Positions 42,448 through 52,800 of a stretch of 64,000 nt of DNA are shown here, piece by piece. The DNA comes from Enterococcus sp. BWB1-3 (lineage in GTDB: Bacteria; Bacillota; Bacilli; Lactobacillales; Enterococcaceae): positions 54,422 to 118,421 of the forward strand of contig NZ_JADOEP010000007.1 in the NCBI RefSeq assembly GCF_016745275.1. The letters run 5' to 3'. A program made the position numbers and the translations under genes. Position 1 is the stretch's first letter. Each line of letters begins with the position of its first letter. The notes beneath the pieces are model-generated. The model was given only the letters and a program-made list of their open reading frames with translations, did not search any database and was not told the origin of the DNA.

Positions 42448-42482
42448 TCTGTCGCGTAGTCTTTAAAACAGGAGAAAAGTCT

Positions 42483-44354
42483 ATGAAAAATTGGAGTCAA
42501 TTAAATGAGCTTCGAGAGGCATACCGAAATAAAATCAGTATTCGTCTTGATGAAGGCGGAGATTCCCAGTACAATAAGGAAATTATGGTATGTGCCGGAA
42601 CAGGATGCCTGTCTTCAAAAAGCAAAGAGTTTATCCATATGATGGAAGAGGAGCTGGAAAAAAACGGTATTCGTGAAACAATCAATATTGTTTCTACTGG
42701 TTGCTTTGGTCTGTGTGAACAAGGACCGATCGTTATTATCTATCCAGAAGGAACTTTTTACCATCAAGTTAAACCAAAAGATGCTAAAAAAATTGTAGCT
42801 CAACATATTATAAAAGGAGAGATTGTTGAAAAGCTGCTGTATCACGATCATAAGACGAAAGAAATTATCAATAAATTGTTGGATACTCCATTTTATCAAA
42901 AACAGGAACGAGTAGCATTGCGAAACTGCGGTCGTATTGATCCAGAAAAGATAGAAGAGTATATTGCGTTTGATGGGTATCAGGGGTTGGCTAAAGTCTT
43001 GAATGTCTATACACCAGCTGACGTTCTCAATACCTTGGAGATATCTGGTTTGCGTGGTCGAGGCGGTGCAGGGTTTCCAACCTTTATGAAATGGGGCTTT
43101 GCCAAAGAAAGCCGATCAGATCAAAAATATGTCATTTGCAACGCTGATGAGGGAGATCCAGGGGCGTTCATGGATCGTTCTGTGCTGGAGGGTGATCCGC
43201 ATGCGGTTATTGAAGCAATGGCTATTGCAGGATATACGATTGGTGCGAATCAAGGCTATGTATATGTGAGAGCAGAATATCCGACAGCGGTGAAACGTCT
43301 GCGAATTGCGATTGAACAGGCTCGTGAAAATGGCTTTTTAGGTGAAAAGATTTTAGGTTCAGAGTTTTCTTTTGATTTGGATCTTCGATTAGGCTCAGGT
43401 GCATTTGTCTGTGGAGAAGAAACTGCTTTACTTGAAAGTATTGAAGGGAAGCGTGGTGAGCCGCGTCCTCGTCCGCCATTTCCAGCAGTTAAAGGACTAT
43501 TTGGAAAGCCGACTATTGTAAATAATGTGGAAACCTATGCCAATATCCCCCAAATTATCGTTAAAGGCCCTGATTGGTTTGCATCAATGGGAACCAAGAA
43601 ATCTAAGGGAACGAAAGTGTTTGCTTTAGGTGGGAAGATTAAAAATACCGGTTTGGTTGAAGTGCCTATGGGGACTACTTTGAGAGAAATTGTTGAAGAC
43701 ATTGGCGGAGGAATTCCTGATGGCAGGACATTCAAAGCAGCACAGACTGGCGGACCGTCTGGAGGCTGTATTCCGGTAGAACACTATGATGTACCGATTG
43801 ACTATGATAATTTAACAGAGATCGGCTCCATGATGGGCTCTGGCGGTCTGATTGTTATGGATGATCAAAACTGTATGGTAGATATTGCCAAGTTCTTTTT
43901 AGAATTTACAGTGGAAGAAAGCTGTGGAAAATGTGTTCCATGCAGAATAGGAACAAAAAGACTTTTGGAGCTTCTTGAAAAAATCACCATGGGGAAAGCA
44001 ACACTGGAAGACTTGGATAAAATGGAAGCATTATGTCATCATATTAGTGAAAACTCGTTATGTGGTTTAGGACAGACAGCTCCAAACCCTGTGCTGTCCA
44101 CCTATCATTATTTCAAAGAAGAATACCTGGCTCATGTTCTGGAACGCCGTTGTCCATCAGGTGTTTGTAAAAATCTGATTCAATATACCATCGATCCGGA
44201 AAATTGTACCGGCTGCAGTGCCTGTGCAAAAACCTGTCCGGTATCAGCCATTCATGGAGAAGTCAAGAAGATCTATGAAATTGATCAGGAAGTCTGTATT
44301 AAATGTGGATTATGTATTGACACTTGTCGCTTTAATGCAATTAATGTGGGTTAG
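42483..44354 (+). CDS. hydB: [FeFe] hydrogenase beta subunit, NuoF-like, NADH/FMN-binding
   Basis: A 623-residue protein in the HydB/HndC layout: N-terminal thioredoxin-like [2Fe-2S] domain (CAGTGCL about 38, STGCFGLCEQGP about 77), NuoF core with GRGGAGFPTFMKWGFA (FMN/NADH) and NADEGDPGAFMDRS, the [4Fe-4S] ESCGKCVPCRIGT with its fourth Cys near SLCGLGQTAPNP, and a C-terminal two-cluster ferredoxin domain (CTGCSACAKTCPVSAI, CIKCGLCIDTCRFNAI). It is the NAD(P)H site and the presumed flavin bifurcation subunit. It lies 35 bases after hydC. Confidence 0.95.
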   Translation: MKNWSQLNELREAYRNKISIRLDEGGDSQYNKEIMVCAGTGCLSSKSKEFIHMMEEELEKNGIRETINIVSTGCFGLCEQGPIVIIYPEGTFYHQVKPKDAKKIVAQHIIKGEIVEKLLYHDHKTKEIINKLLDTPFYQKQERVALRNCGRIDPEKIEEYIAFDGYQGLAKVLNVYTPADVLNTLEISGLRGRGGAGFPTFMKWGFAKESRSDQKYVICNADEGDPGAFMDRSVLEGDPHAVIEAMAIAGYTIGANQGYVYVRAEYPTAVKRLRIAIEQARENGFLGEKILGSEFSFDLDLRLGSGAFVCGEETALLESIEGKRGEPRPRPPFPAVKGLFGKPTIVNNVETYANIPQIIVKGPDWFASMGTKKSKGTKVFALGGKIKNTGLVEVPMGTTLREIVEDIGGGIPDGRTFKAAQTGGPSGGCIPVEHYDVPIDYDNLTEIGSMMGSGGLIVMDDQNCMVDIAKFFLEFTVEESCGKCVPCRIGTKRLLELLEKITMGKATLEDLDKMEALCHHISENSLCGLGQTAPNPVLSTYHYFKEEYLAHVLERRCPSGVCKNLIQYTIDPENCTGCSACAKTCPVSAIHGEVKKIYEIDQEVCIKCGLCIDTCRFNAINVG

Positions 44355-44366
44355 GAGGCGGAACCT

Positions 44367-46118
44367 GTGAAAGAAGTTATGATTACAATTAACGGTAAAA
44401 CATGTACTGCTCCTGAAGGCTCCACGATTTTAGAAGCGGCACGCTATAACAGTGTTGATATTCCGACACTTTGCTACTTAAAAGAGATTAATGAAATTGG
44501 TGCCTGTCGGATGTGTGTGGTTGAGGTTGAAGGAGCCAAAAACCTTGCGACATCTTGTGTTTATCCGATTCGTGAAGGAATGAAGATTGTCACCAATTCT
44601 GAAAAAGTCTTCCAGTCCCGAAAAATTAATCTGGAGCTGATTCTCTCCACACATGAACGTAAATGCTTGTCTTGCATCCGTAACGGAAACTGTGAACTGC
44701 AGCGTTTATGTAAAGACTTTAATGTGGATGATGAAGATTACTATAACGGTGAAAATTATGAATATGATTTTGACGACAGTACGGTTCACATGTATCGAAA
44801 CAATAATAAGTGTATTCTTTGCAAGCGTTGTGTGGCAGCCTGCTCCAAACTTCAGGCAATCGGTGTAATCGGTTCGAATGAACGGGGCTTTAAAACACAT
44901 ATCGGCTGTGCATTTGAGCAGAATTTGGGGGAGGTTGCCTGTATTTCCTGCGGTCAGTGTATCGTTGTCTGCCCAACTGGAGCGATTGCTGAAAAAGATC
45001 AGACAAAAGAAGTCTGGGAAGCACTGGGAGATCCAGCCAAGCATGTCATTGTTCAGACTGCTCCTTCCATTCGGGTTACTTTGGGTGAAGCATTTAATAT
45101 GCCGATTGGAACCAATGTTGAAGGAAAAATGGTTGCTGCGTTACGCCGAATTGGTTTCGATAAGGTTTTTGATACCAACGTAGCGGCAGATTTCACCATT
45201 ATGGAAGAAGCCGCTGAGTTTCTGAATCGAGTGGAAAATAATGGACCATTTCCATTGTTTACCTCCTGCTCGCCGGGATGGGTTAAATACTGTGAGGCCT
45301 ATCATCCGGAATTGATTCCAAATCTTTCCAGCTGTAAATCTCCTCAGCAGATGTTCGGAGCTTTGGTGAAGACTTGGTATGCGGAAAAAATGAGAATTGA
45401 TCCGAAAGATATTTTTGTTGTCGGAATTATGCCGTGTACGGCTAAAAAATTTGAAGTTACCCGAGAGGATGAAGCAGCAGCCGGCTATTCAGATGTCGAT
45501 ATTGCCCTGACAACCAGAGAATTGGCACGTATGATTGACAAGGCTGGGATTCGCTTTGCAGAATTGGAAGATGAAGGATTTGATAATCCTCTTGGGGAAG
45601 CAACAGGAGCCGGTTATATTTTTGGTACAACTGGCGGAGTAATGGAGGCAGCGCTCAGAACCGCTGTAGAAACCTTATCGGGAGAAGCGTTGCAGCAGCT
45701 TGATTTTGATGAAGTTCGCGGAATGGCTGGAATAAAAGAAGCGACTTATGAAGTCAACGGTGTTGAGATAAAAGTGGCTGTTGCTTCTGGCATCGGTAAT
45801 GCCAAACGATTGATTAACAAGATTGAAAACAATGAAGCTTTTTATCACTTTGTTGAAATTATGGGTTGTCCCGGCGGTTGTATTAATGGCGGTGGTCAGC
45901 CTGTTCAACCAGCGGCTGTACGAAATTTTATTGATCTGAAGGCAAAACGTGCCGCAGCTCTTTACGATGAAGACTCTGCCATGAAATTGCGGAAATCCAA
46001 TGACAGTCCTATTGTGCAGCATCTGTACAAAGAATTTTTGGAACATCCGGGTAGTGAAAAAGCGCATCATCTTTTGCATACTTCTTATTGTGACCGATCG
46101 GCTTTGCAGCATTCTTAA
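44367..46118 (+). CDS. hydA: [FeFe] hydrogenase catalytic subunit
   Basis: A 583-residue catalytic subunit. N-terminal [2Fe-2S] ferredoxin fold (CYLKEINEIGACRMC), His/Cys cluster (HERKCLSCIRNGNCEL), two-[4Fe-4S] domain (CILCKRCVAAC, CISCGQCIVVCPTGAI), then the H-cluster domain with all three signatures: L1 TSCSPGW, L2 MPCTAKKFE, and L3 EIMGCPGGCINGGGQP. The GTG start follows GGAGGCGG. All catalytic Cys are present, so the enzyme should be active if HydE, HydF and HydG are supplied from elsewhere. The C-terminal SSU-like tail is of normal length. Confidence 0.96.
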   Translation: MKEVMITINGKTCTAPEGSTILEAARYNSVDIPTLCYLKEINEIGACRMCVVEVEGAKNLATSCVYPIREGMKIVTNSEKVFQSRKINLELILSTHERKCLSCIRNGNCELQRLCKDFNVDDEDYYNGENYEYDFDDSTVHMYRNNNKCILCKRCVAACSKLQAIGVIGSNERGFKTHIGCAFEQNLGEVACISCGQCIVVCPTGAIAEKDQTKEVWEALGDPAKHVIVQTAPSIRVTLGEAFNMPIGTNVEGKMVAALRRIGFDKVFDTNVAADFTIMEEAAEFLNRVENNGPFPLFTSCSPGWVKYCEAYHPELIPNLSSCKSPQQMFGALVKTWYAEKMRIDPKDIFVVGIMPCTAKKFEVTREDEAAAGYSDVDIALTTRELARMIDKAGIRFAELEDEGFDNPLGEATGAGYIFGTTGGVMEAALRTAVETLSGEALQQLDFDEVRGMAGIKEATYEVNGVEIKVAVASGIGNAKRLINKIENNEAFYHFVEIMGCPGGCINGGGQPVQPAAVRNFIDLKAKRAAALYDEDSAMKLRKSNDSPIVQHLYKEFLEHPGSEKAHHLLHTSYCDRSALQHS

Positions 46119-46172
46119 AGTATTATTGGAAGTTAGGTACTTGTTACAACTTCAATGTACGAGTTAATCATA

Positions 46173-46218
46173 AAAAGGATGCAGGACAACCAGCTAATTT
46201 GACTGCTGCCCTGCATCC
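46173..46218. terminator. terminator between hydA and the ECF-type gene
   Basis: GGATGCAGG and CAGC pair with GCTG and CCTGCATCC. The A-run on its left makes a T-tail for the minus-strand gene. Confidence 0.75.
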
Positions 46219-46229
46219 ACACGGATAAG

Positions 46230-46766
46230 TTAAATTTCTCTCTGAAGTGCCTTTGCCAGAAGAGGAAGTATGAAGAGTGCAAGTACACCGCCGATTAGTG
46301 CTGTGAACAGCTGTGGGAAAGAAAAGGCTGCTGAAACCACACTGGCATTTGGTTCAGGGATACCGAGAACAATTGGGACAACCAGCTTAACTACTAAGCC
46401 ATAAAGGACTAAAAATTTGGCTGTGGCTGCAATAACTGCAGAAATTGTAAATGCTGTCATCTGATTTGAAGAGCTTTTCCTTAAAAGATGCCAAAGAATA
46501 ACGAGTGTTGCATTTCCAATTGCAATACAAAGAATAATCTGCCAGAATTTTGGTCCAATACCAAACATAAAAGCAAAGAATGGTGACATAAGTGCAATGG
46601 TTAAACCACTGGGCAAATCAACTAGAATAACGCTTACAATTAAGAGTAAATTAACGAGTGATCCGGTAAGCAGTGTACTCCCAAATCCGGAAGTAACGGC
46701 CTGTACGGCAATTAGCAATGCGAGCAGGACAGCAGTCTGAGTAATCCATAAAGTATTCTTGTTCAT
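46230..46766 (-). CDS. ECF transporter S-component-like membrane protein
   Basis: A 178-residue protein with about six hydrophobic segments (WITQTAVLLALLIAVQAV, LLTGSLVNLLLIVSVILV, and others to the C-terminus), the size and look of energy-coupling-factor substrate-binding subunits. Substrate unknown; no EcfA or EcfT is nearby. I start at MNKNTLW (46766) by similarity to the family's N-terminal segment, but no strong ribosome binding site supports it, and longer in-frame starts exist up to 46877. It converges on hydA. Confidence 0.65.
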   Translation of the reverse strand: MNKNTLWITQTAVLLALLIAVQAVTSGFGSTLLTGSLVNLLLIVSVILVDLPSGLTIALMSPFFAFMFGIGPKFWQIILCIAIGNATLVILWHLLRKSSSNQMTAFTISAVIAATAKFLVLYGLVVKLVVPIVLGIPEPNASVVSAAFSFPQLFTALIGGVLALFILPLLAKALQREI

Positions 46767-47131
46767 AATTAGTGACGTTATACTGATTGTGACTAAATTC
46801 ACAAAAAACGCCTGTTCACTTCCTTTCATTCTAAATGTGGAAATCTGTGTCAGTTTAAGGAAACACAGTATCAGCAATTCCTATAACTAACATTTATTTT
46901 ATGAAAGATCTTTACAGAGATTATTGTAACAGATTTTAATACATTTTTTAAAGAGAAATTTAATAGTTTGTGAATTTAAATTTATTTAAGTTATATCCTG
47001 TTATGATATATAGATATTTTAGGGTAAAAATAATTATATTTATCAGATTTTCAGTGAAAGAAGGAAACATTTATCATCGGTAACAATAAAAATTAACAAT
47101 AAAGCATAAAAAATGAAAGGATGACAAATTT

Positions 47132-47581
47132 ATGACAGCAGCAAAAATTGTATACGCCAGTGCAACGGGGAACACAGAGGGAATCTCAGAAATTTTGGAG
47201 GCTGCCTTTGAAGATTTAGGAATTGAAGTAGAACGTATCGAAGCAGATGATGCGGATGAAGATTCATATGAAGATGCAGATATCTGTGTTTTAGCAACTT
47301 ATACAGATGGGGATGGCGAGCGTCCATTTGACCTGGAAGATTTTTATGAAGAAATACAGGAACAGGATCTGACTGGAAAAGTGTTTGGTGTAGTTGGCAG
47401 CGGCGACAGCGAACTGTATCCGGATTATTTCTGTTTTGCTGCAGTTGACTTTGACGAAGCACTGGCTAAGACTGGGGCAACTCGAGGAGCGGAACTGGTT
47501 AAGATTGAAAATGATGCAGATGAAGAGGATGAAAAAGTGCTTAAAGCATTTGTAAAAGCCTTGGTGGACGCAAAGGGATAA
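47132..47581 (+). CDS. flavodoxin
   Basis: A 149-residue, very acidic FMN protein. The phosphate-binding loop is YASATGNTEG (about residues 8-17); the isoalloxazine loops include TYTDGDGERPFD and GSGDSELYPDYFCFA. Flavodoxins carry single electrons between PFOR and reductases. It is encoded 19 bases upstream of nfnA and in the same direction as nfnB and nifJ, so it is the likely electron carrier for this cluster. GAAAGGATG precedes the ATG. Confidence 0.93.
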   Translation: MTAAKIVYASATGNTEGISEILEAAFEDLGIEVERIEADDADEDSYEDADICVLATYTDGDGERPFDLEDFYEEIQEQDLTGKVFGVVGSGDSELYPDYFCFAAVDFDEALAKTGATRGAELVKIENDADEEDEKVLKAFVKALVDAKG

Positions 47582-47599
47582 AAGGATGTGTGAGTAATT

Positions 47600-48436
47600 T
47601 TGTTTAAAATAATAGAACGAAAAAAACTGGCACCGACTGAGTTTGATATTTTGGTTGATGCACCGCGGATTGCAAAGAAAGCTCGTCCAGGACAATTTGT
47701 GATACTGCGAATTGATGAAATGGGTGAGCGGATTCCACTGACAATCGTGGATACGAATGCTGAAAAAGGCTGGGTACGATTGATTTTTCAGGTGATTGGA
47801 AAATCAACCGCTCAACTGGCAACACTGTTGAAAGGGGACGAGCTGGCAGATTTAGTCGGACCATTGGGAAAACCAACGGAAATCGAAAATTATGGCACAG
47901 TCCTTTTAGTTGGCGGTGGTGTAGGAATAGCGGCATTGTTTCCAATCGTCAAAGGGTTGAAAGAAGCCGGCAATCGTGTAATTACCATCTTAGGAGCAAA
48001 AAATTCAGAATTACTCATATTAAGGGACGAGTGCGAAGAATATTCCGACGAATTGATTCTAATGACTGACGATGGTTCTGTAGGACAAAAAGGTCTGGTG
48101 ACTCAGGCAATGGCAGAAGTTTTTCAACGTGAAAAAGTAGCTTTTGCCTGGGCGATAGGTCCAAGTATTATGATGAAATTCTGTACAATAACCGCTCAGA
48201 AGTATGATATACCTGTTTATGTTTCTTTGAACCCAATTATGATTGACGGAACGGGGATGTGCGGTGGCTGCAGAGTGACGATTTCAAATGAAATCAAGTT
48301 TGCCTGTGTGGATGGCCCGGAATTTCTGGGAGAAGCTGTTGACTGGGATGAATTTATTAATCGAATGAAGCAGTATAACTCGGAAGAGCAGCAGTCCAAT
48401 GAAATGTATGAAAAGCAGGTGATACAAAATGGCTAA
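47600..48436 (+). CDS. nfnA: NADH-dependent ferredoxin:NADP+ oxidoreductase subunit NfnA
   Basis: A 278-residue FAD and [2Fe-2S] protein of the NfnA/SudB family. RIPLTIVD contacts FAD, LVGGGVGIAALFPI is the NAD-binding start, and GTGMCGGCRVTI with FACVDGPEF gives the cluster Cys residues. With NfnB it couples NADH and reduced ferredoxin oxidation to NADP+ reduction. The start is TTG, with AAAGGATG some 14 bases upstream, a weak context. Its end overlaps nfnB by eight bases. Confidence 0.9.
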   Translation: MFKIIERKKLAPTEFDILVDAPRIAKKARPGQFVILRIDEMGERIPLTIVDTNAEKGWVRLIFQVIGKSTAQLATLLKGDELADLVGPLGKPTEIENYGTVLLVGGGVGIAALFPIVKGLKEAGNRVITILGAKNSELLILRDECEEYSDELILMTDDGSVGQKGLVTQAMAEVFQREKVAFAWAIGPSIMMKFCTITAQKYDIPVYVSLNPIMIDGTGMCGGCRVTISNEIKFACVDGPEFLGEAVDWDEFINRMKQYNSEEQQSNEMYEKQVIQNG

Positions 48437-49844
48437 GGTAAAAAGAAGTTATACTCAAACGCCAATGAAAGAGCAGGAAGCATCTGTTCGCTGCCATAAC
48501 TTTGAAGAGGTTGCTTTAGGATATACACTTGAAGAAGGACAGCTTGAAGCCAGCCGATGTCTCCAGTGCAAGAATGCACCCTGCATTGATAATTGTCCTG
48601 TAATGATTGATATACCGGGTTTTATCAAAGCGATTGAAGATGGGGATATGCCCAAAGCACAAGAAATATTAAGTAAATATACCAATCTACCGGCAATCTG
48701 CGGACGTGTATGCCCTCAGGAAAAACAATGTGAAATGGTTTGCCGCTTGGGGCGCTCGAAAAAATTTGAATCGGTAGCTATCGGAAAACTTGAGCGATTG
48801 GTAGCGGACTGGGCGTTGGAGCAGCCTATTGAATATAAAGAAGCAGATGAGAAGAAAGGTCGTGTGGCTGTTATTGGCTCTGGACCTTCTGGGTTAACTG
48901 CAGCAGGTGATCTAGCGAAATTAGGCTATGAAGTGATTATTTATGAGGCACTGCATGCACCAGGAGGTGTTTTAACGTATGGTATTCCTGAATTTCGTTT
49001 GCCTAAAACGGTTGTCAATAAAGAGATCGAAAGAATCGTTGCACAAGGAGTCACAATAGAGACAAATGTGGTTGTCGGCAAAACAATTACAATGGAAGAA
49101 ATCATGGAAGAATTTGATGCCTGTTATTTATCTGTCGGCGCAGGAGCGCCGAATTTTATGGGAATACCAGGGACTTCGTTGAATGGCGTGTACTCTTCCA
49201 GCGAATATCTGACAAGAATTAATTTAATGCATGGTTATCAATTTCCTAAATATGATACACCTGTTCAAAAATCGAAAAACGTTGTAGTAATTGGCGGTGG
49301 AAATGTTGCGATGGATGCCGCTCGTTCAGCAAAACGTCTGGGTGCTGAAAATGTATCCATCATCTATCGCCGTTCGTTGGAGGAGCTGCCGGCAAGAGTA
49401 GAGGAATACCATCATTCTGTGGAGGAAGGAATTCAATATCACTGGCTGACTAATCCGATTGAGTATATTGGAGATGAGTCGGGTACCTTGAAAGCTGTAA
49501 AATGTGTGAAAATGGAGCTGGGAGAAGCCGATGATTCAGGGCGGCGCCGTCCTGTAGTGATTCCCGGAAGCGAATTTATTATTGATGCAGACACAGCGAT
49601 TGAAGCAATTGGTCAGGGAGCCAATAAAGTGCTGCTGGATACTTTTCCTGAACTGGCAACAAATAAATGGGGCTATATTGATGCAGACACCGAAACAGCA
49701 GCGACTTCGATTCCAGGAGTATATGCAGGCGGAGACATTGTTACAGGAGCAGCTACAGTAATCTTGGCGATGGGTGCAGGAAAAATCGCAGCAAAAGAAA
49801 TTGATCAGTACATTCAAAAGGAACAACAGAAAATGCCGATTTAG
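48429..49844 (+). CDS. nfnB: NfnB / glutamate synthase small subunit-like oxidoreductase
   Basis: A 471-residue flavoprotein with two N-terminal [4Fe-4S] clusters (CLQCKNAPCIDNCPV; CGRVCPQEKQCEMVC) followed by two dinucleotide-binding folds (VIGSGPSGLTAAGDLAKLGY, VVIGGGNVAMDAARSAKRLG) and the C-terminal GVYAGGDIVTGAATVI. The family includes GltA/GltD small subunits; pairing with NfnA makes NfnB (NADPH and bifurcating FAD site) the best call. It overlaps nfnA and is followed by nifJ after 23 bases. Confidence 0.9.
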   Translation: MAKVKRSYTQTPMKEQEASVRCHNFEEVALGYTLEEGQLEASRCLQCKNAPCIDNCPVMIDIPGFIKAIEDGDMPKAQEILSKYTNLPAICGRVCPQEKQCEMVCRLGRSKKFESVAIGKLERLVADWALEQPIEYKEADEKKGRVAVIGSGPSGLTAAGDLAKLGYEVIIYEALHAPGGVLTYGIPEFRLPKTVVNKEIERIVAQGVTIETNVVVGKTITMEEIMEEFDACYLSVGAGAPNFMGIPGTSLNGVYSSSEYLTRINLMHGYQFPKYDTPVQKSKNVVVIGGGNVAMDAARSAKRLGAENVSIIYRRSLEELPARVEEYHHSVEEGIQYHWLTNPIEYIGDESGTLKAVKCVKMELGEADDSGRRRPVVIPGSEFIIDADTAIEAIGQGANKVLLDTFPELATNKWGYIDADTETAATSIPGVYAGGDIVTGAATVILAMGAGKIAAKEIDQYIQKEQQKMPI

Positions 49845-49867
49845 GTATTAATTGAGGTGGTAAAGTA

Positions 49868-52800
49868 ATGAGAAAAATGAAGACAATGGATGGCAATACA
49901 GCAGCAGCCTATATTTCCTATGCTTTTACCGAAGTAGCCGGAATTTACCCGATTACACCAAGTTCTACCATGGCTGAGGTTGTAGACGAATGGGCAGAAA
50001 ATGGTTTAAAGAATATTTTTGGGGAAACAGTCAATTTGATTGAAATGCAATCTGAAGCCGGAGCAGCAGGAACGGTTCATGGTTCATTGAAAACGGGCGT
50101 TTTAACAACAACCTATACAGCTTCTCAGGGACTGCTTTTGATGATTCCAAATATGTTCAAAATCGCCGGTGAACTGCTTCCTACAGTATTTCATGTGGCA
50201 GCTCGAGCAGTTTCCACCAATGCGTTGAGTATTTTTGGCGATCACAGTGATGTGATGGCTGCACGGCAGACAGGCTTCTGTATGCTGGCAGAATCAAGTG
50301 TGCAGGAGGTCATGGACTTATCTGCTGTCGCACATTTAGCGAGTATTGAAGGCAGTTTGCCGTTTATGAACTTCTTTGATGGATTCCGTACCAGCCATGA
50401 GCTGCAGAAAATTGAAGCACTTGATTATGATGAACTGAAGGAAATGGTAAATTGGGAAGCACTGGAGCGGTTTAGAAAAAGAGGCATGAACCCGAATCAT
50501 CCTACAGTATCGGGAACCGCACAAAATCCTGATATTCATTTCCAGCAAAGAGAAACAGTGAACAGTTATTATGATGAAATGCCGAAGATTGTACAAAAAT
50601 ACATGCAGAAAATTAATAATCTGCGCGGCACTAATTATGATTTAATGAACTATTATGGTGACCCGGAAGCAACTGAAGTTATTATTTCCATGGGTTCTGC
50701 TTCACCAACGATCCAGCAAACAGTAGACTACCTGAACAGTCAGGGAAGAAAAGTTGGTCATATTGATGTTCACCTGTACCGTCCTTTTCCTGCAGAAAAC
50801 TTGTTGGAAAAATTGCCGAAAAAAGTAGAACGTGTGGCAGTACTGGACCGGACAAAAGAACCTGGCTCAGATGGTGAACCGTTATTGCTGGATGTGCAAA
50901 GTGTTCTTTACCGTCATGAAAATCGTCCGATCATCATTGGCGGGCGTTACGGGATTGCTTCAAAAGATGTAACGCCAAATCATATTGTGTCTGTGTTTGA
51001 TCATCTGCTGCTGCCAGTAAATGAATTGAAACAGCGCTTTACAATTGGGATTAATGATGATGTGACTTACCTATCTCTGCCAATGACTGAAATGCTGGAT
51101 CTTACAAAAGATACGACTTTCCAGGCGAAATTCTGGGGCTTTGGTTCAGATGGGACAGTTGGGGCAAACAAACAGGCAATCAAGATTATCGGAAATAACA
51201 CAGATAAATATGCTCAGGCTTATTTCGCCTATGATTCAAAAAAATCAGGTGGACTGACTGTTTCGCATTTACGTTTCGGTGACGATCCGATTCTATCTAC
51301 CTATAATGTGGAGTGTCCGGATTTTGTCGGTTGTCATAATGCAGCATATCTTCATAAGTATGATTTGGTTAAAGGGCTAAGAGATGGCGGAACCTTCCTG
51401 TTGAATACAGTATGGGATGTTGAACGAGTAAAAACTCATTTACCAAAATCGTTGAAACGCTACCTTGCAGAACATAGCATTAACTTTTACATTATCAATG
51501 CAATGGAAATTGCACAGCGTCTTGGCTTGGGACGGCGAATTAACACAGTGATGTCGGCTGCTTTCTTTGAAGTGACAGATATCATGGACCGCAGCACATT
51601 CCTGCCTTTTCTTAAAGATGAAGTAAAAGCAGCTTATGGGAAAAAATCAATGGCTATTGTTGAAAAAAACTGGGAAGCAATTGATGCAACCTTTGCAGCC
51701 TTGACGAAAGTCGATTTACCTGAAGAATGGAAAACGCTGGAGAATCCAGTAGCTGCGGCAGAGATAAGTAATAAACCTGCCTACGTTCGAAATATTTTGG
51801 AACCCGTAAACCGTCAGGAAGGCAATCAGCTTTCTGTAAATGATTTGATTCAAAACGGTATGTTGGGCGGCGAAATGGCGATGGGAACTGCAGCCTATGA
51901 AAAACGTGGGATTGCATTAGAAGTGCCGGAATGGATTCCTGAAAATTGTACAATGTGTAATGAATGTGCTTTTATTTGTCCACATGCGGCTATCCGTCCG
52001 TTCCTTGCAGATGAAGCAGAGATGGAAGAAACACCGGAAGGCTTCATCACAAGGACAATGAAAGGACCGGATAATTTAGAATACCGTATCCAAGTTTCTC
52101 TGGAAGATTGTACAGGCTGTGGTCTTTGTGTGGAAATGTGTCCTGCCAAAGATAAAGCGCTGGTGATGAAATCATACGAAGAGCAAAAAGAACAGGCTCT
52201 GAACTGGGCATTTGCGATGACCTTGAGGCAAAAAGCAAATCCAATCAAAAAATTCTCAATCAAAGGTTCTCAATTTGAACAGCCGCTGATTGAATTTTCG
52301 GGAGCTTGTGCAGGCTGTGGTGAAACACCATATGTTAAGCTGCTTACTCAGCTTTATGGGGATCGTATGATGATTGCTAATACTACCGGCTGTTCATCGA
52401 TTTGGGGTGCGTCTGCCCCAGCTACACCTTATACTGTAAATGCAGAGGGCAAAGGACCTGCTTGGAGCAATTCATTGTTTGAAGATAATGCAGAATATGG
52501 GTTAGGTATGTATATTGCGAATGAAACCAAGCGTAAGCGTTTGGCTGTGCTGCTGCAAAAAGCAGTTGACAACGGCTACGGATCTGAAACAACACAGGCA
52601 CAAATGCAGGATTGGCTGGATCATGCAGCTGAAGGAGAAGGGACACAGCAGCGGGCTGCCAAACTGGCTCAGGCTCTTCGTGAAGATAGAGATGATCGAG
52701 TGAAAGAGATTTTGAATCATGAAGAAATGTTTGCAAAACCAAGTCAGTGGATGCTTGGCGGAGACGGCTGGGCATATGATATCGGCTACAGCGGAATCGA

